From assembly GCF_005503555.1 (NCBI RefSeq), contig NZ_SCNG01000007.1, forward strand, positions 176,181-240,180: DNA of 64,000 nt, given 5' to 3'. A program made the position numbers and the translations under genes. Under the pieces are notes generated by a model. That model saw only the letters and a list, made by a program, of their open reading frames with translations. It did no database searches and was not told the DNA's origin. The DNA is from Rudaea sp. 3F27F6 (GTDB taxonomy: Bacteria; Pseudomonadota; Gammaproteobacteria; Xanthomonadales; Rhodanobacteraceae). Shown piece after piece: positions 42,065-51,200 of the stretch (position 1 is the first letter of the stretch; every line of letters begins with the position of its first letter).

Positions 42065-43414
42065 ATGAATCGCATCATGACACCGACAAGGCTCCTTCAA
42101 ACCGCCCTTGAGGGCAAAGTCGCCGTGTCGGCCGGCGAGCTGCGCGTCGTCTTTGAAGGCGCCAATCTCAGCCCCTCCACACTCCAACGGGCGGTAGCCA
42201 GCTCGGAAGGATTGATCCTGCGATTGGGTGAGGCTCGAAGCACACGCTACGCGCTTACCCGCGATGTCATGGGAACAGGCCGGCAATGGCCTATGTGGCA
42301 GACGGACGAACTCGGACGGACGCAACAAGTCGCGTCCGTTCACGCATTGCAGAATGATCATTGGGCAGTGGTGTCCCGCGGCTCCCACGCGCCGCGGTAC
42401 CTGCACTTGGGCTCGGAGGACGGCATCTTCAGAGGCCCGCCGTGGTATCTGGAAGGGTTGAGGCCTGACGGGTTCTTGGGGCGCAGCTTCGCTCACCGTT
42501 GGGCTTCCGCTCTCGGCGCACCCGAGGACGTTCGCTTCTGGTCCTCGGATCATGTGCTGGTATCGGCCTCTCGGGGGCTTCTTGATCCGCCGGGAAATCT
42601 CTTCCTGAAGGCCGCTAACGTGGCTGCTCCACGTGTTCTCGCAGCAAATCGCGCGGCTGAATACGAGCAACTGGCTGCTGCCACGCTCGCAGGTGAGGCA
42701 ATAGGATCGTCCGCCGGCGGCGAGCAACCCAAATTCTCCGCAAGGGTGCAACACGAAACTGGCTCCCTCATCGAGGTGATAGTGAAGTTCAGCCCTCCGC
42801 GGAATTCACCCGCTGGGGAGCGCTGGGCGGATTTGTTGGTAGGCGAACACCTTGCGTCTCAGCTTCTCCGAGAGCATGGCATCGAGGCCTCCGATACGGC
42901 GCTCGTGGAATCCGATTCCCGGCTCTACCTTGAGGTGAAGCGCTTCGATCGGGTGGGAGAGAGAGGAAGGCGCGGGATGTGTGCCTTGATGCCGTTCGTG
43001 CCTTCTCTGGGAGGGCCGGCGACATCGTGGACGGAAGCGATGCGATACCTTCACGAGGAATCACTCGTCGACGATGCGGCGGTCGAGCGCGCTGCGTTTC
43101 TGGACGACTTCGGTGCCGGGATCGGAAACAACGATCGCCATCTCGGCAATCTTTCGTTGATGCTCGATGAAGGACCGTTCTTTGATGTGGCGCCTGTCTA
43201 CGACATGCTGCCGATGCGTTATCGGCCCAAAACGTCGGGTGAGGTGACAGTATTGGAGCCTGTCACGCACGCATTTGCGCAGGACGAAACACGATCGCTC
43301 GCCGGCGAATTTTGGCGACGGGTTGCCGATCATCCCTTGATCACATGGGAATTCCGGCGCCTCGCTGAGCAAAACATTCCCGCAAACAACTTAGACTTGC
43401 GATCCGGAATTTAA
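42065..43414 (+). CDS. HipA-family kinase-like protein with N-terminal winged helix
   Basis: The 449-residue protein starts with a winged-helix-like domain (ALEGKVAVSAGELRVVFEGA, then LSPSTLQRAVASSEGLILRL) and continues with a HipA core: SSAGGEQPKFSARV (215-228, the P-loop-like GxQPK motif), YLEVKRFDRV, GNNDRHLGNLSL (354-365, candidate catalytic Asp357 and Asn361) and FFDVAPVYDM (372-381). HipA toxins are serine/threonine kinases. No separate HipB is present; the fused domain may play its part. The region upstream is AT-rich, with palindromes. Confidence 0.8.
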   Translation: MNRIMTPTRLLQTALEGKVAVSAGELRVVFEGANLSPSTLQRAVASSEGLILRLGEARSTRYALTRDVMGTGRQWPMWQTDELGRTQQVASVHALQNDHWAVVSRGSHAPRYLHLGSEDGIFRGPPWYLEGLRPDGFLGRSFAHRWASALGAPEDVRFWSSDHVLVSASRGLLDPPGNLFLKAANVAAPRVLAANRAAEYEQLAAATLAGEAIGSSAGGEQPKFSARVQHETGSLIEVIVKFSPPRNSPAGERWADLLVGEHLASQLLREHGIEASDTALVESDSRLYLEVKRFDRVGERGRRGMCALMPFVPSLGGPATSWTEAMRYLHEESLVDDAAVERAAFLDDFGAGIGNNDRHLGNLSLMLDEGPFFDVAPVYDMLPMRYRPKTSGEVTVLEPVTHAFAQDETRSLAGEFWRRVADHPLITWEFRRLAEQNIPANNLDLRSGI

Positions 43415-43623
43415 ACCGCTGAAACTGTGGTCTTGGAGGGGAGCTTTTTCGCCCGGGCAAGCGATCACTTGATCTTTTCATGGAGAACATTTGTACTCCA
43501 TGAAAGAGAATAAACACGTGGACTGAATGCATTCGGATACTTCGCCGCTCAGCGAGCATCCGGCGGACAACGGACTGTTTCGCTTTGCCGAGTGCGCGCC
43601 GCGGCGCGCAGTGGAATCGCGGC

Positions 43624-43657
43624 CGAAAAAAAGACCGGCGCCGCGAGGCGCCGGTCT
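43624..43657 (-). terminator. strong intrinsic terminator of the 75-aa gene
   Basis: AAGACCGGCGCC (43630-43641) pairs perfectly with GGCGCCGGTCTT (43646-43657) over a four-base loop; on the minus strand it is followed by seven T. Confidence 0.9.
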
Positions 43658-43674
43658 TCGTCGGAACCGCAGGA

Positions 43675-43902
43675 TCACTCCTGCGGTGACTCGTCCTTGG
43701 GTTCGAACAAGCGAACAACGACCTTGCCGTCGACCGGGACCGCGTGCAGCGCCAGATTGAAGCCCTTGCCGTCCTCGTGCGGGAAAGCGACGCCGATGCG
43801 CATCCAGTCGCGTTCGGTTTCGCCGTTGCGCTCGAACTCGCGGACCGAGTACGCGGTGAAGCGGGTCACGTCGGTGGTGGGTTTGGTGGTCTTCTTAGCC
43901 AT
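43675..43902 (-). CDS. small conserved element protein (75 aa)
   Basis: The 75-residue protein (MAKKTTKPTTDVTRFTAYSV, then WMRIGVAFPHEDGKGFNLAL and VDGKVVVRLFEPKDESPQE) has a beta-rich pattern and no known domain. Similar short proteins occur in mobile elements. A partial second copy of its coding sequence lies in reverse orientation at 44204-44278. A strong terminator follows and a long stem-loop leader precedes it. Function unknown. Confidence 0.7.
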   Translation of the reverse strand: MAKKTTKPTTDVTRFTAYSVREFERNGETERDWMRIGVAFPHEDGKGFNLALHAVPVDGKVVVRLFEPKDESPQE

Positions 43903-44203
43903 GGTGGTTTCTCCGTTGGGTTGATTGCGCGAGTGCGCGGGGATCAAGTTCGGCGGGGATAAAGGCCTGCGGCGCAAGGGAGCGCGCAGCGCAACACGGC
44001 CTGGCGCGGGCTGGAGCGCAGCGACGACACGGGGCCGTGTGGCCCTTGCGCCGCATGCCGCCCCGCCCAGGATCTCCCGCATGAAGCACCCGCTCAAACC
44101 GACGGAGAGATGGCGTCCACCGAACTCCCACGACATCGCATGAGCGTGCGCCTTCGCGAGTTTTCAGCGGTGATGCGGACGCTACTTGCGCAGCAATTCG
44201 CGC

Positions 44204-44278
44204 GAGGACGGCAAGGGATTCAATGTCAATATGACAACGGGCACAATCCTCGTTCGCTTGTACGAACCCAAGGACGAG
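44204..44278 (+). pseudogene. remnant of a second copy of the 75-aa gene
   Basis: The plus strand reads EDGKGFNVNMTTGTILVRLY then EPKDE, clearly related to EDGKGFNLALHAVPVDGKVV then VRLFEPKDE of the 43675-43902 product. The N-terminal half is missing and the frame runs on without the usual end. It is a broken, inverted paralogue. Confidence 0.75.
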
Positions 44279-44523
44279 CTGTCAGGGATTCACGTTGGTT
44301 CCGACAGATGCTGCATCGGAGTCGCCGAATCGATGGGACGCGATGCTCTTGCTCTTGGGCGAGCGATCGACGCCGAAGGGGCGAGACAGGTGCAGCCTGG
44401 CTCGCGGCGTAGCCCGAGAGCGCGGCCCGGCAAAGCCGGGCGCCCCATTCCTCAAAGGCTCGACGCCGCCGAAAAGCATGTGAAGGAGCGAAGCCAATTC
44501 CACGGAACACCTGCCGACCGCAC

Positions 44524-44538
44524 TGGCATAATATGCCA
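44524..44538. promoter_or_regulatory. parDE operator
   Basis: TGGCATAATATGCCA is a perfect 15-base palindrome about 46 bases upstream of the parD start, in a good position for the ParD antitoxin to repress its operon. Confidence 0.6.
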
Positions 44539-44583
44539 ATCGCCGTTACAGTGTTCCTGTCCAGTCGCCATCGGAATCCTGTC

Positions 44584-44874
44584 ATGCCAACGCGCAACGT
44601 AGTGCTCAGCGAGCATCAGCAAGACTTTGTCGAAACCTTGGTGCAGTCCGGCCGCTACCAGAACGCCAGCGAAGTGCTGCGTGAAGGCTTGCGCCTGATC
44701 GAGGAACGCGAACGTATCGAAGCCGCCAAGCTCAAGGCGCTCAAGCAGGCCGCCCGCCAGGGCTGGGACGACATCACTGCGGGTCGTTACACCGACGTCG
44801 CCGACAGCAAGCTCAAGGACTTCATCGGGCAGTTGGGCCGACAAGCTACGCGCAGAGTGCGAACAGCCGGGTGA
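44584..44874 (+). CDS. parD: ParD-family antitoxin
   Basis: The 96-residue protein begins with a ribbon-helix-helix DNA-binding domain (RNVVLSEHQQDFVETLVQSG, then RYQNASEVLREGLRLIEERE), the usual ParD/CopG fold, and ends with the toxin-binding tail. It neutralises ParE and represses the operon. The start at 44584 was preferred to one 51 bases upstream because it begins the domain. It overlaps parE by four bases. Confidence 0.9.
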   Translation: MPTRNVVLSEHQQDFVETLVQSGRYQNASEVLREGLRLIEERERIEAAKLKALKQAARQGWDDITAGRYTDVADSKLKDFIGQLGRQATRRVRTAG

Positions 44875-45239
44875 ACATTCAATACCGGTTATCTGCTTCC
44901 GCGCAATCGGACATCCTCGACATTCTCGCTTGGTCACAGGAACAGTTCGGCGACGAGGCGCGCATACGCTACGAGGCCCTGATCGTTACGGCACTGCGCG
45001 ATGTCGCCGCAGAGCCGGATCGTCCGGGCAGCATCGAACGTCCAGAACTGGGAGCAGCAGTCCGATCCTGGCATCTGCATCTGAGCCGGGATCGTGCCCG
45101 CACGACGACCGGGATCGTACGACACCCTCGCCATTTTCTAATCTACCGCAAGGAACACGATGTAGTCGTTGTCGGCAGAATCTTGCACGATGCAATGGAA
45201 CTTTTGCGTCACCTGGAGCCGGATTCCTCATGGGAATGA
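44871..45239 (+). CDS. parE: ParE-family toxin
   Basis: The 122-residue protein (YRLSASAQSDILDILAWSQE, then ALRDVAAEPDRPGSIERPEL and RHPRHFLIYRKEHDVVVVGR, ending ILHDAMELLRHL) has the RelE/ParE fold. ParE toxins poison DNA gyrase. It starts with GTG inside the parD stop overlap. Together they can stabilise the mobile element. Confidence 0.9.
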   Translation: MNIQYRLSASAQSDILDILAWSQEQFGDEARIRYEALIVTALRDVAAEPDRPGSIERPELGAAVRSWHLHLSRDRARTTTGIVRHPRHFLIYRKEHDVVVVGRILHDAMELLRHLEPDSSWE

Positions 45240-45718
45240 TCGACGAGGTTTCCAATCTACACGACGCCTCACGGCGACGTGGCGTCCTGAGGGTCAGTGA
45301 CGTTCATCGATTTCGTAGCGGACACCCATCGGAAGCGCGCTGCGAGAAGCAGCAATCGTAAGCGATTAGTATCTGCCTTCCGAGCGCCCCATTTTTCGTT
45401 TCCAGCCAGGCCTGGGGGCAACTATGGGGGCAACCTTGGTTGGCACTTAGTCAAAAATCACGCAAACATGCCGATTTTTGATATGAATTCCATCCCTGTA
45501 CTGCCACCAAAAATCTCCGACGCCGTTCCAAGTCGCGAAGATTTTTGCCACCCGAGTATACATTTCCAATTCTGCGCAGCGCAGCGGCGGTCTCGCCGCG
45601 CTACTCGCCGCTGCCGCAAACAAGCTCCCCGAGCTTAGCGATCTGCCTTGCGGACACTTCTGGGGAAGTTCTGCGCGTTTGTCCTCCGGCATCCATGCGT
45701 CGGCAGCGCTGCCGGTGA
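45240..45718. other. element right boundary region with arm-like repeats
   Basis: No gene is seen. TGGGGGCAAC occurs twice, at 45413-45422 and 45425-45434, 12 bases apart, in a style seen near integrase attachment regions. GC content drops after 45390, suggesting the joint between element and chromosome lies about here. Confidence 0.45.
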
Positions 45719-46456
45719 TCAGCGCCGAGAACCACCGGCCGATTCGGTGACGCGGCACTCCATGCCGTCCAGGAGAACCTTGAGCCCGAGCCGGAACAAC
45801 TTTTCGGGTTCGATCTTCGTGAGCAACTCCGCCGCTCCGTGCAAATTCGGGTAGTGACGCAACTCATCGCCCAGGTGAGACAGCTCCGCGCCCAAAGCGA
45901 CGGTGGGACGCAGCCCTCCGCGGCGTGTCGGCGACAACTGGCGCGCCTCTTCGGCGATCATGCCGAGAAGAAAATTCCGATAGAACGTCGCCATCGCGAC
46001 CGCCTCCGGCGCGGCGAGGCCGGCATCGAGAAAAGCACCGACCGCGGCGTCGTACAGCTTGATGCGGTGCGGCCCGGTCGGAGCCTGCTCGGCAAACAGG
46101 CGCGGCGCGTCGCGGTGGGCAATCAGGACGCGGCGATACTCCGAGGCGATCTCTTCCAGGCGCGCCCGAAACGGACGGCTCGGCGCGGGCAGCACCATGC
46201 GCGCGCAGATGACATCGGCGAGCAGCCCAAGCAGTTCGTCCTTGTTGCGCACATGCCAGTACAGCGCGGGCGACTTCACACCGAGACGCTCGGCCAACCG
46301 TCGCGTGCTTACTGCGTCCAACCCCGCTTCCTGCAGAAGATCGAGCGCGGCATCGACCAGTTGGTCGCGGGCCAAGCCCGCGCGACTGCCGGCAGAGGCC
46401 GTGGCAGTCGGCGCGCGCACCGCTTTACGGCCCAGCTTAGAGGCGGTTTTTTGCAT
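45719..46456 (-). CDS. TetR-family repressor
   Basis: The 245-residue protein has a TetR DNA-binding domain (LARDQLVDAALDLLQEAGLD, then STRRLAERLGVKSPALYWHV) and a TetR-type C-terminal ligand domain. The conserved YWHVRNKDELLGLL matches the tetracycline-repressor subgroup rather than AcrR. It is divergent from the dipeptidase gene and most likely represses both, with palindromic operators in the gap. The ligand is unknown. Confidence 0.88.
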   Translation of the reverse strand: MQKTASKLGRKAVRAPTATASAGSRAGLARDQLVDAALDLLQEAGLDAVSTRRLAERLGVKSPALYWHVRNKDELLGLLADVICARMVLPAPSRPFRARLEEIASEYRRVLIAHRDAPRLFAEQAPTGPHRIKLYDAAVGAFLDAGLAAPEAVAMATFYRNFLLGMIAEEARQLSPTRRGGLRPTVALGAELSHLGDELRHYPNLHGAAELLTKIEPEKLFRLGLKVLLDGMECRVTESAGGSRR

Positions 46457-46477
46457 CCTTGAACCTTATATTTCGCC

Positions 46478-46501
46478 GTGATAATTTATCACTGATAAAT
46501 T
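46478..46501. promoter_or_regulatory. two overlapping TetR-type operators
   Basis: GTGATAATTTATCAC (46478-46492) is a perfect palindrome and overlaps a second one, AATTTATCACTGATAAATT (46483-46501). Both use the half-site TTATCAC/GTGATAA, similar in style to the tet operator. They lie 22 bases upstream of the TetR gene start. Confidence 0.75.
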
Positions 46502-46675
46502 GAATTGCCGGAACCATTTTCATCTACCGACCCAGACCGCAGGTTCAGCGTTACCGGAATGATCTCACGTGCGCCCTCATCGTCGCCCGATCGCGCCGGC
46601 AACCGCTTCCGACTGTCTGTTCCGCTCGATTTCTTTTTCGTCTTCAGTCGAAGTCAACCCATGGAGAGACTGTTC

Positions 46676-47815
46676 ATGAGCATGTCGATGCCGCGTCGAA
46701 ATTTTTTGTCCGTGCTCGGAAGTTTATCCGCCGCCGCGGCGTTGCCGGGTATCGCGCGCGGCGTTATCACCACGACGAGCAGCGAAGCGATATGGAACAA
46801 CTACCGCAACGCGCTGGTCATCGATTCGCTAGGCAGCATCGGCAACGACCGCGCGTCGTTCGGCGCAGCCGATTTCGCCGACGCAAAGTCCTCGGGACTG
46901 ACCGCCATCAACGTCACCGTGAACGGCGCCAGCGTCGGCAGTTACGCGCGCAATTTCAACGACACCGTTCGCAGCATCGCGTTCTACAACGCGCAAATCG
47001 CCGCACGTCCCGATGCCTTCATGCAGATCCGGCGTGCAGCCGATCTGACCGAAGCCAAGCGCAGCGGAAAGCTCGGCCTCATCTACGGATTCCAGGATGC
47101 TACGCCGATCGGCGAAGACCTCGATCGCGTCGACATGTTCGCCAACTTCGGCGTGCGCGTCTTCCAGCTTACCTACAATCGCCGCAATCTCGTCGGCGAC
47201 GGCTGTCTGGAATCGGGCAATGCGGGTCTGTCCGAGTTCGGGCGCAAGCTGGTCGCGCGCCTCAATGAGCGCAAGCAACTGATCGATCTCTCGCACGCAG
47301 GCGAACGCACGACGCTCGAAGCGGTCGCTGCGTCCAAAGCGCCGATCGCGATTTCACATACGGGCTGCGCCGCCCTCACCGCGAATCCGCGCAACAAAAC
47401 CGATAATGAGCTGCGCAAAGTGGCCGAGAGAGGCGGTTACGTGGGCATCTACCTGATGCCGTTCTTGCGCAGCCAAGGTCAGCCGATGGCGGCCGACGTG
47501 ATCGCGCATCTTGAACATGCGATCGACGTCTGCGGCGAAGATCATGTCGGCATCGGCAGCGACGGTCCCATCGCAGCGACCGTGGTCACGCCCGAATTCA
47601 AGAAAGAATGGGCCGACGAGATCAACGATCGGCGCAAGCGCGGCATCTCCGCGCCGGGCGAGGACCCGAACGTGTACGCGTTCATACCCGATCTCAACCG
47701 GACCGATCGCTTCGGCCGCATTGCCGAATTGCTCAGCGCGCGCAAGCACTCGGATGAGCGCATCGCAAAAATCCTCGGCGGCAACTTCGCGCGTCTGCTG
47801 CAGGACGTCTGGTGA
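46676..47815 (+). CDS. exported M19 (membrane dipeptidase)-like protein
   Basis: The 379-residue protein has a twin-arginine-like signal (MPRRNFLSVLGSLSAAAALP) and an M19 fold. His in LIDLSHAG, His in AISHTGCAAL and Asp in HVGIGSDGPI are kept, but the usual first zinc motif HxD is replaced by SLGS (VIDSLGSIGN) and the bridging Glu seems replaced in YGFQDATP. GGAGAG precedes the ATG at 46676, the start I chose. It is regulated by the divergent TetR gene. Peptidase activity cannot be assumed. Confidence 0.75.
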   Translation: MSMSMPRRNFLSVLGSLSAAAALPGIARGVITTTSSEAIWNNYRNALVIDSLGSIGNDRASFGAADFADAKSSGLTAINVTVNGASVGSYARNFNDTVRSIAFYNAQIAARPDAFMQIRRAADLTEAKRSGKLGLIYGFQDATPIGEDLDRVDMFANFGVRVFQLTYNRRNLVGDGCLESGNAGLSEFGRKLVARLNERKQLIDLSHAGERTTLEAVAASKAPIAISHTGCAALTANPRNKTDNELRKVAERGGYVGIYLMPFLRSQGQPMAADVIAHLEHAIDVCGEDHVGIGSDGPIAATVVTPEFKKEWADEINDRRKRGISAPGEDPNVYAFIPDLNRTDRFGRIAELLSARKHSDERIAKILGGNFARLLQDVW

Positions 47816-47922
47816 GATCGTTGTCGCTGCCGAAGCGTCGCTTCGGCGAGATCAATTTTCGTCGCGGCCTCGCCTATCGTCACTGTCAGCCACGGACTCG
47901 GCTCGTTCCAATTCGAAAAAAT

Positions 47923-47949
47923 CCGGCCTGCTGAGGACAGGCCGGTTTG
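47923..47949 (+). terminator. terminator after the dipeptidase gene
   Basis: CCGGCCTG (47923-47930) pairs perfectly with CAGGCCGG (47938-47945) around a seven-base loop, followed by TTTGT. Confidence 0.75.
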
Positions 47950-48258
47950 TCGCACACGATCCGCGGCAAGTCCTGCATCAAAATTTCATCGAGGCAGGAT
48001 CAGTGGTGCTCCGCACCTGTTTTCAACAAACCGCCTAAACGACCGTCGTCATCGACGGACTACTCGGATGCGATGCCGTGAAGAAGTCGGGTTGTAAGCG
48101 CGATTCGTCACGGCATCGAAATTGCGTCAGCCCCGAGTGTGTCAATCCAACAGACAGACCACAAAGCTGCTGCGTCGACAAAAAAAGATCCGCGATGAAT
48201 AACGATTCGATCATCGCCGCGTACCGAAACCGCACCGCGGGTCGTTCTCGCGGCGGCC
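47950..48258. other. intergenic, nothing recognised
   Basis: The 309 bases lie between the converging dipeptidase and SBBP genes. I see no gene, RNA or clear repeat. Confidence 0.5.
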
Positions 48259-51200
48259 TTATACGGATCGCCGCCGCAACGCCGCGGCGATGCCGACAAA
48301 ACCGAAGCACATCGCCAACCAACTCCAAACGGTGCCGGCCGGCGCGGGCACGGCCAGCGTAGACGAAGCCGGATTGACCGACACGCTGACCGGCGCCGCA
48401 CTGACGCTCGCGCTGTCGTTCGCGTCGCCCGAATAGACCGCCGTGAAGCTGTAGGTGCCGGTTTGCAGATTGGAGAGCGTCAGCGCGGCCTGTCCGTTCG
48501 CACTCAGTACCGCACTGCCGACGACCGTATTGCCGTTCTTGAACGTCACCGTGCCTGTCGGCGCCGCGGCGGCACTCGTCGCGGCGAACAGAGCGCGCAT
48601 GAACGAAACAGGCGACGGGGCGCTTGCAGTCACCGTAGCGAGCAAGGTCAACGGCTGGCCGATTTGGATCGGATTCGGTGTCGCGGTCAACGTTGTCGTC
48701 GTCGACACGCGGGCGATCGCGCTGAAGCTCGCCGCGACGGTGCAATTTGTGGTCACCGGATTCGTCGTATAAACCGTGCCGTTCAGAACGCCGCCGCAGG
48801 TCCCGCCGACCGTGGCGGCATATCCATTGTTCGCCACAACGGCGAACGTCGCCGTTGTATTGGCCGCAACCGTCTGCGCACCTGGCGGCGAGATGCTGCC
48901 GTTGGCGCCGGCACTCGGCGTGACGATGTAGGTGAGCGGCGCGGTCGCGCACGTCACGGCAACATTGGTCACGTTCGCTCCCGCCAGCGTCCCGCTGCCG
49001 TTACTCACCGTGCACGACTGCGCCGGCGATTGCGGCTGCATCGCCACGCTAACGGCATAGGCCGCTCCGTTGGCGAGCGCGATCGGGAAAACGAAAGTTC
49101 CGGCGGCGCTCACGGGCAAAGTTTGCGCGCCGCCGTTCAAGCTCAGCACAAGACCGCTGCCGCTCAAGCCATTCACGCTGCCGCCGACGGTGTAGTTGGC
49201 GACAGCAGTTGCGCAAGTGACGGCGATATTGGTTACGTTGGCCTCGGCGATCGAACCGCCGGCATTGCTCACGCTGCAGGTCTGCGTAGGCGAACCCGAG
49301 GGCTGGGCCGAGATCGTCGCCGTATAAGCCGAACCGTCCGGCAGCGGTGCCGGAAACACAAAGCTGCCATTCGCACCGACCGGCACTGTCTGCGCCATAC
49401 CATTCAAACCGAGGGTGACGCTGCTGCCCACGCTCAATCCCGAAACGCTGCCGCCGACCGTATAGCCCGCGGCGGGCGGGAAAATGAATTCGCTGACGAA
49501 GCTCCAGACGCCGTAGTTGCTGACCGTCCCGGGCGACTTCTTCTGGTAAGCGTTCGCGGTAGTCGACAGATTCGTGGCCGCGGTACTGCCGGCCACGTAG
49601 AGCGCGCCGCTCGCAGCAAGCGCCGCACCCCACGGCCGGCCGCCGCCGTTGCCGCCGAAATAGCTCGCGTAAATCAGACCCGAACCGGACGGATTGAACT
49701 CGGCAACGAAGGGATCGTTGCCGCCGTTGCCGAACGTGGTCTGATAGGCATCGGGCGTCACCGGCAAATTGGGATTGCCGTTGCTGCCGGCGGCCCCGAC
49801 CAGATAAGCATTACCATTCGCATCGACGAGAACGACATTCGAAGCGGCCGGATTACCGGTAGTCGGGCCGCTGCCGGCATCCGCGTAGTTTCCGCTGCCG
49901 TGGAAGTAGGTCGAATAGATCAGCTTGTTGCCGGCCGCATTGATTTTGGAAACGAACGCCGACGTTGCCGACAGATAGTTGGGATGCGTCGTCTGGTACG
50001 CGCCCGGCGTGGTCGGAAAATGCTGCGAACGGGAAACACCCGCCACGTAGGCGTTGCCTCCGGCATCGAGCGCGATGCTGTTGATCGCATCGAGCGAATC
50101 GCCGAGGTAGGTCGAATACACGAGGCCCGAACCGGCGGGATTGAGCTTGGACACGAAGCCGTTGTTTGCGCCGGTATGGCCGATCGCAGGCTGCACGGCA
50201 CCGGCGATCGTCGGAAAGTTGGACGACGCGGTGTAACCGGCCACGTAAGCGTTGCCGCCGGCATCGACCGCGATCGAATAGCCGGCCTGGTCCGCGTCGA
50301 CGCCGAGATAGGTCGAGTACAGCAGAGCGCTTGCATCCGGGCTCAACTTGGCGACGAAGACTTCCGCCGCGTTCGTCGCATTGTTGACCACGTTCAACAC
50401 GCCGGGCTTCGGCTGGTAGGCGCCCGGCCGGGTCGGGAAATCCGTCGAGGTGGTCTCGCCGGTGACGTAGGCATTGCCGGCGCTGTCGATCGCCAAGCCG
50501 TAGGCGATATCGTCGCCGCTGCCGCCGAGATAGGTGGCATAGATCAAACTGCCGCCGTCGGCGCTGAGCTTGACGACGAAACCGTCGCCGTGGTCAATGA
50601 GATCCTGCTTGGTATTGAGGACCCCTCCGGCATAGTCGTGCTGCACTACGCCCGACGTCGTCGGAAAATTCGCCGACGAAGTATTGCCGACGACGTAGGC
50701 ATGACCCTGCGTATCCACGGCGAGATGGAAGATGTGATCGTCGCCGCTGCCGCCGAGGAAGGTCGAATAAGCAAGGCTGCTGCCGTCGGCGCTGATCTTG
50801 GTGACGAACGCATCGACGCCGCCCGCCGGCTTCGGCTGATATGCACCCACGACCGGAAATGCGGAGGAAGTAGCATAGCCGGCGACGTACATGCTGCCGT
50901 CGGCCTCCACGGCCATCGCGAAAGCTTCGTTCGGGCTCGAATCGCCGAGATAGCTCAAATAGGCCAAGGTCGGATCGATCGTCAACGTGCGCGTCTTGTC
51001 GTAATCGGCGACCTGGAATGCAGCGCGCTTGCCGTGCACGACATAGGCGCCCTCGACGATGCGGCGCTGATCGCCGATCGTCTGATAGATGACCGGCTTG
51101 TGCTGGATCACGTTGCCAGCCGCCGTGGCGAGCAGGAGATTGCCCTCGGCATCGACCGACACCTTGTCCACGCCCGCAAAATCGAGCTGGATCGCCGACG

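Larger units (their letters stand above)
43903..44583. other. structured leader, gene remnant and parD promoter region
   Basis: TGCGGCGCAAGGG (43968-43980) pairs perfectly with CCCTTGCGCCGCA (44043-44055), forming a leader upstream of the 75-residue gene. Further right come a gene remnant (44204-44278), a GC-rich hairpin near 44430-44445 and the parD operator. No complete gene is visible. Confidence 0.65.

Noticed and set aside
14570..45500. Tn4371-type direct repeats (TTTTTCAT) as attachment sites
   Set aside because: I did not find a matching pair at the two ends. TTTTTCGT near 45392 is close, but has no partner at the left.
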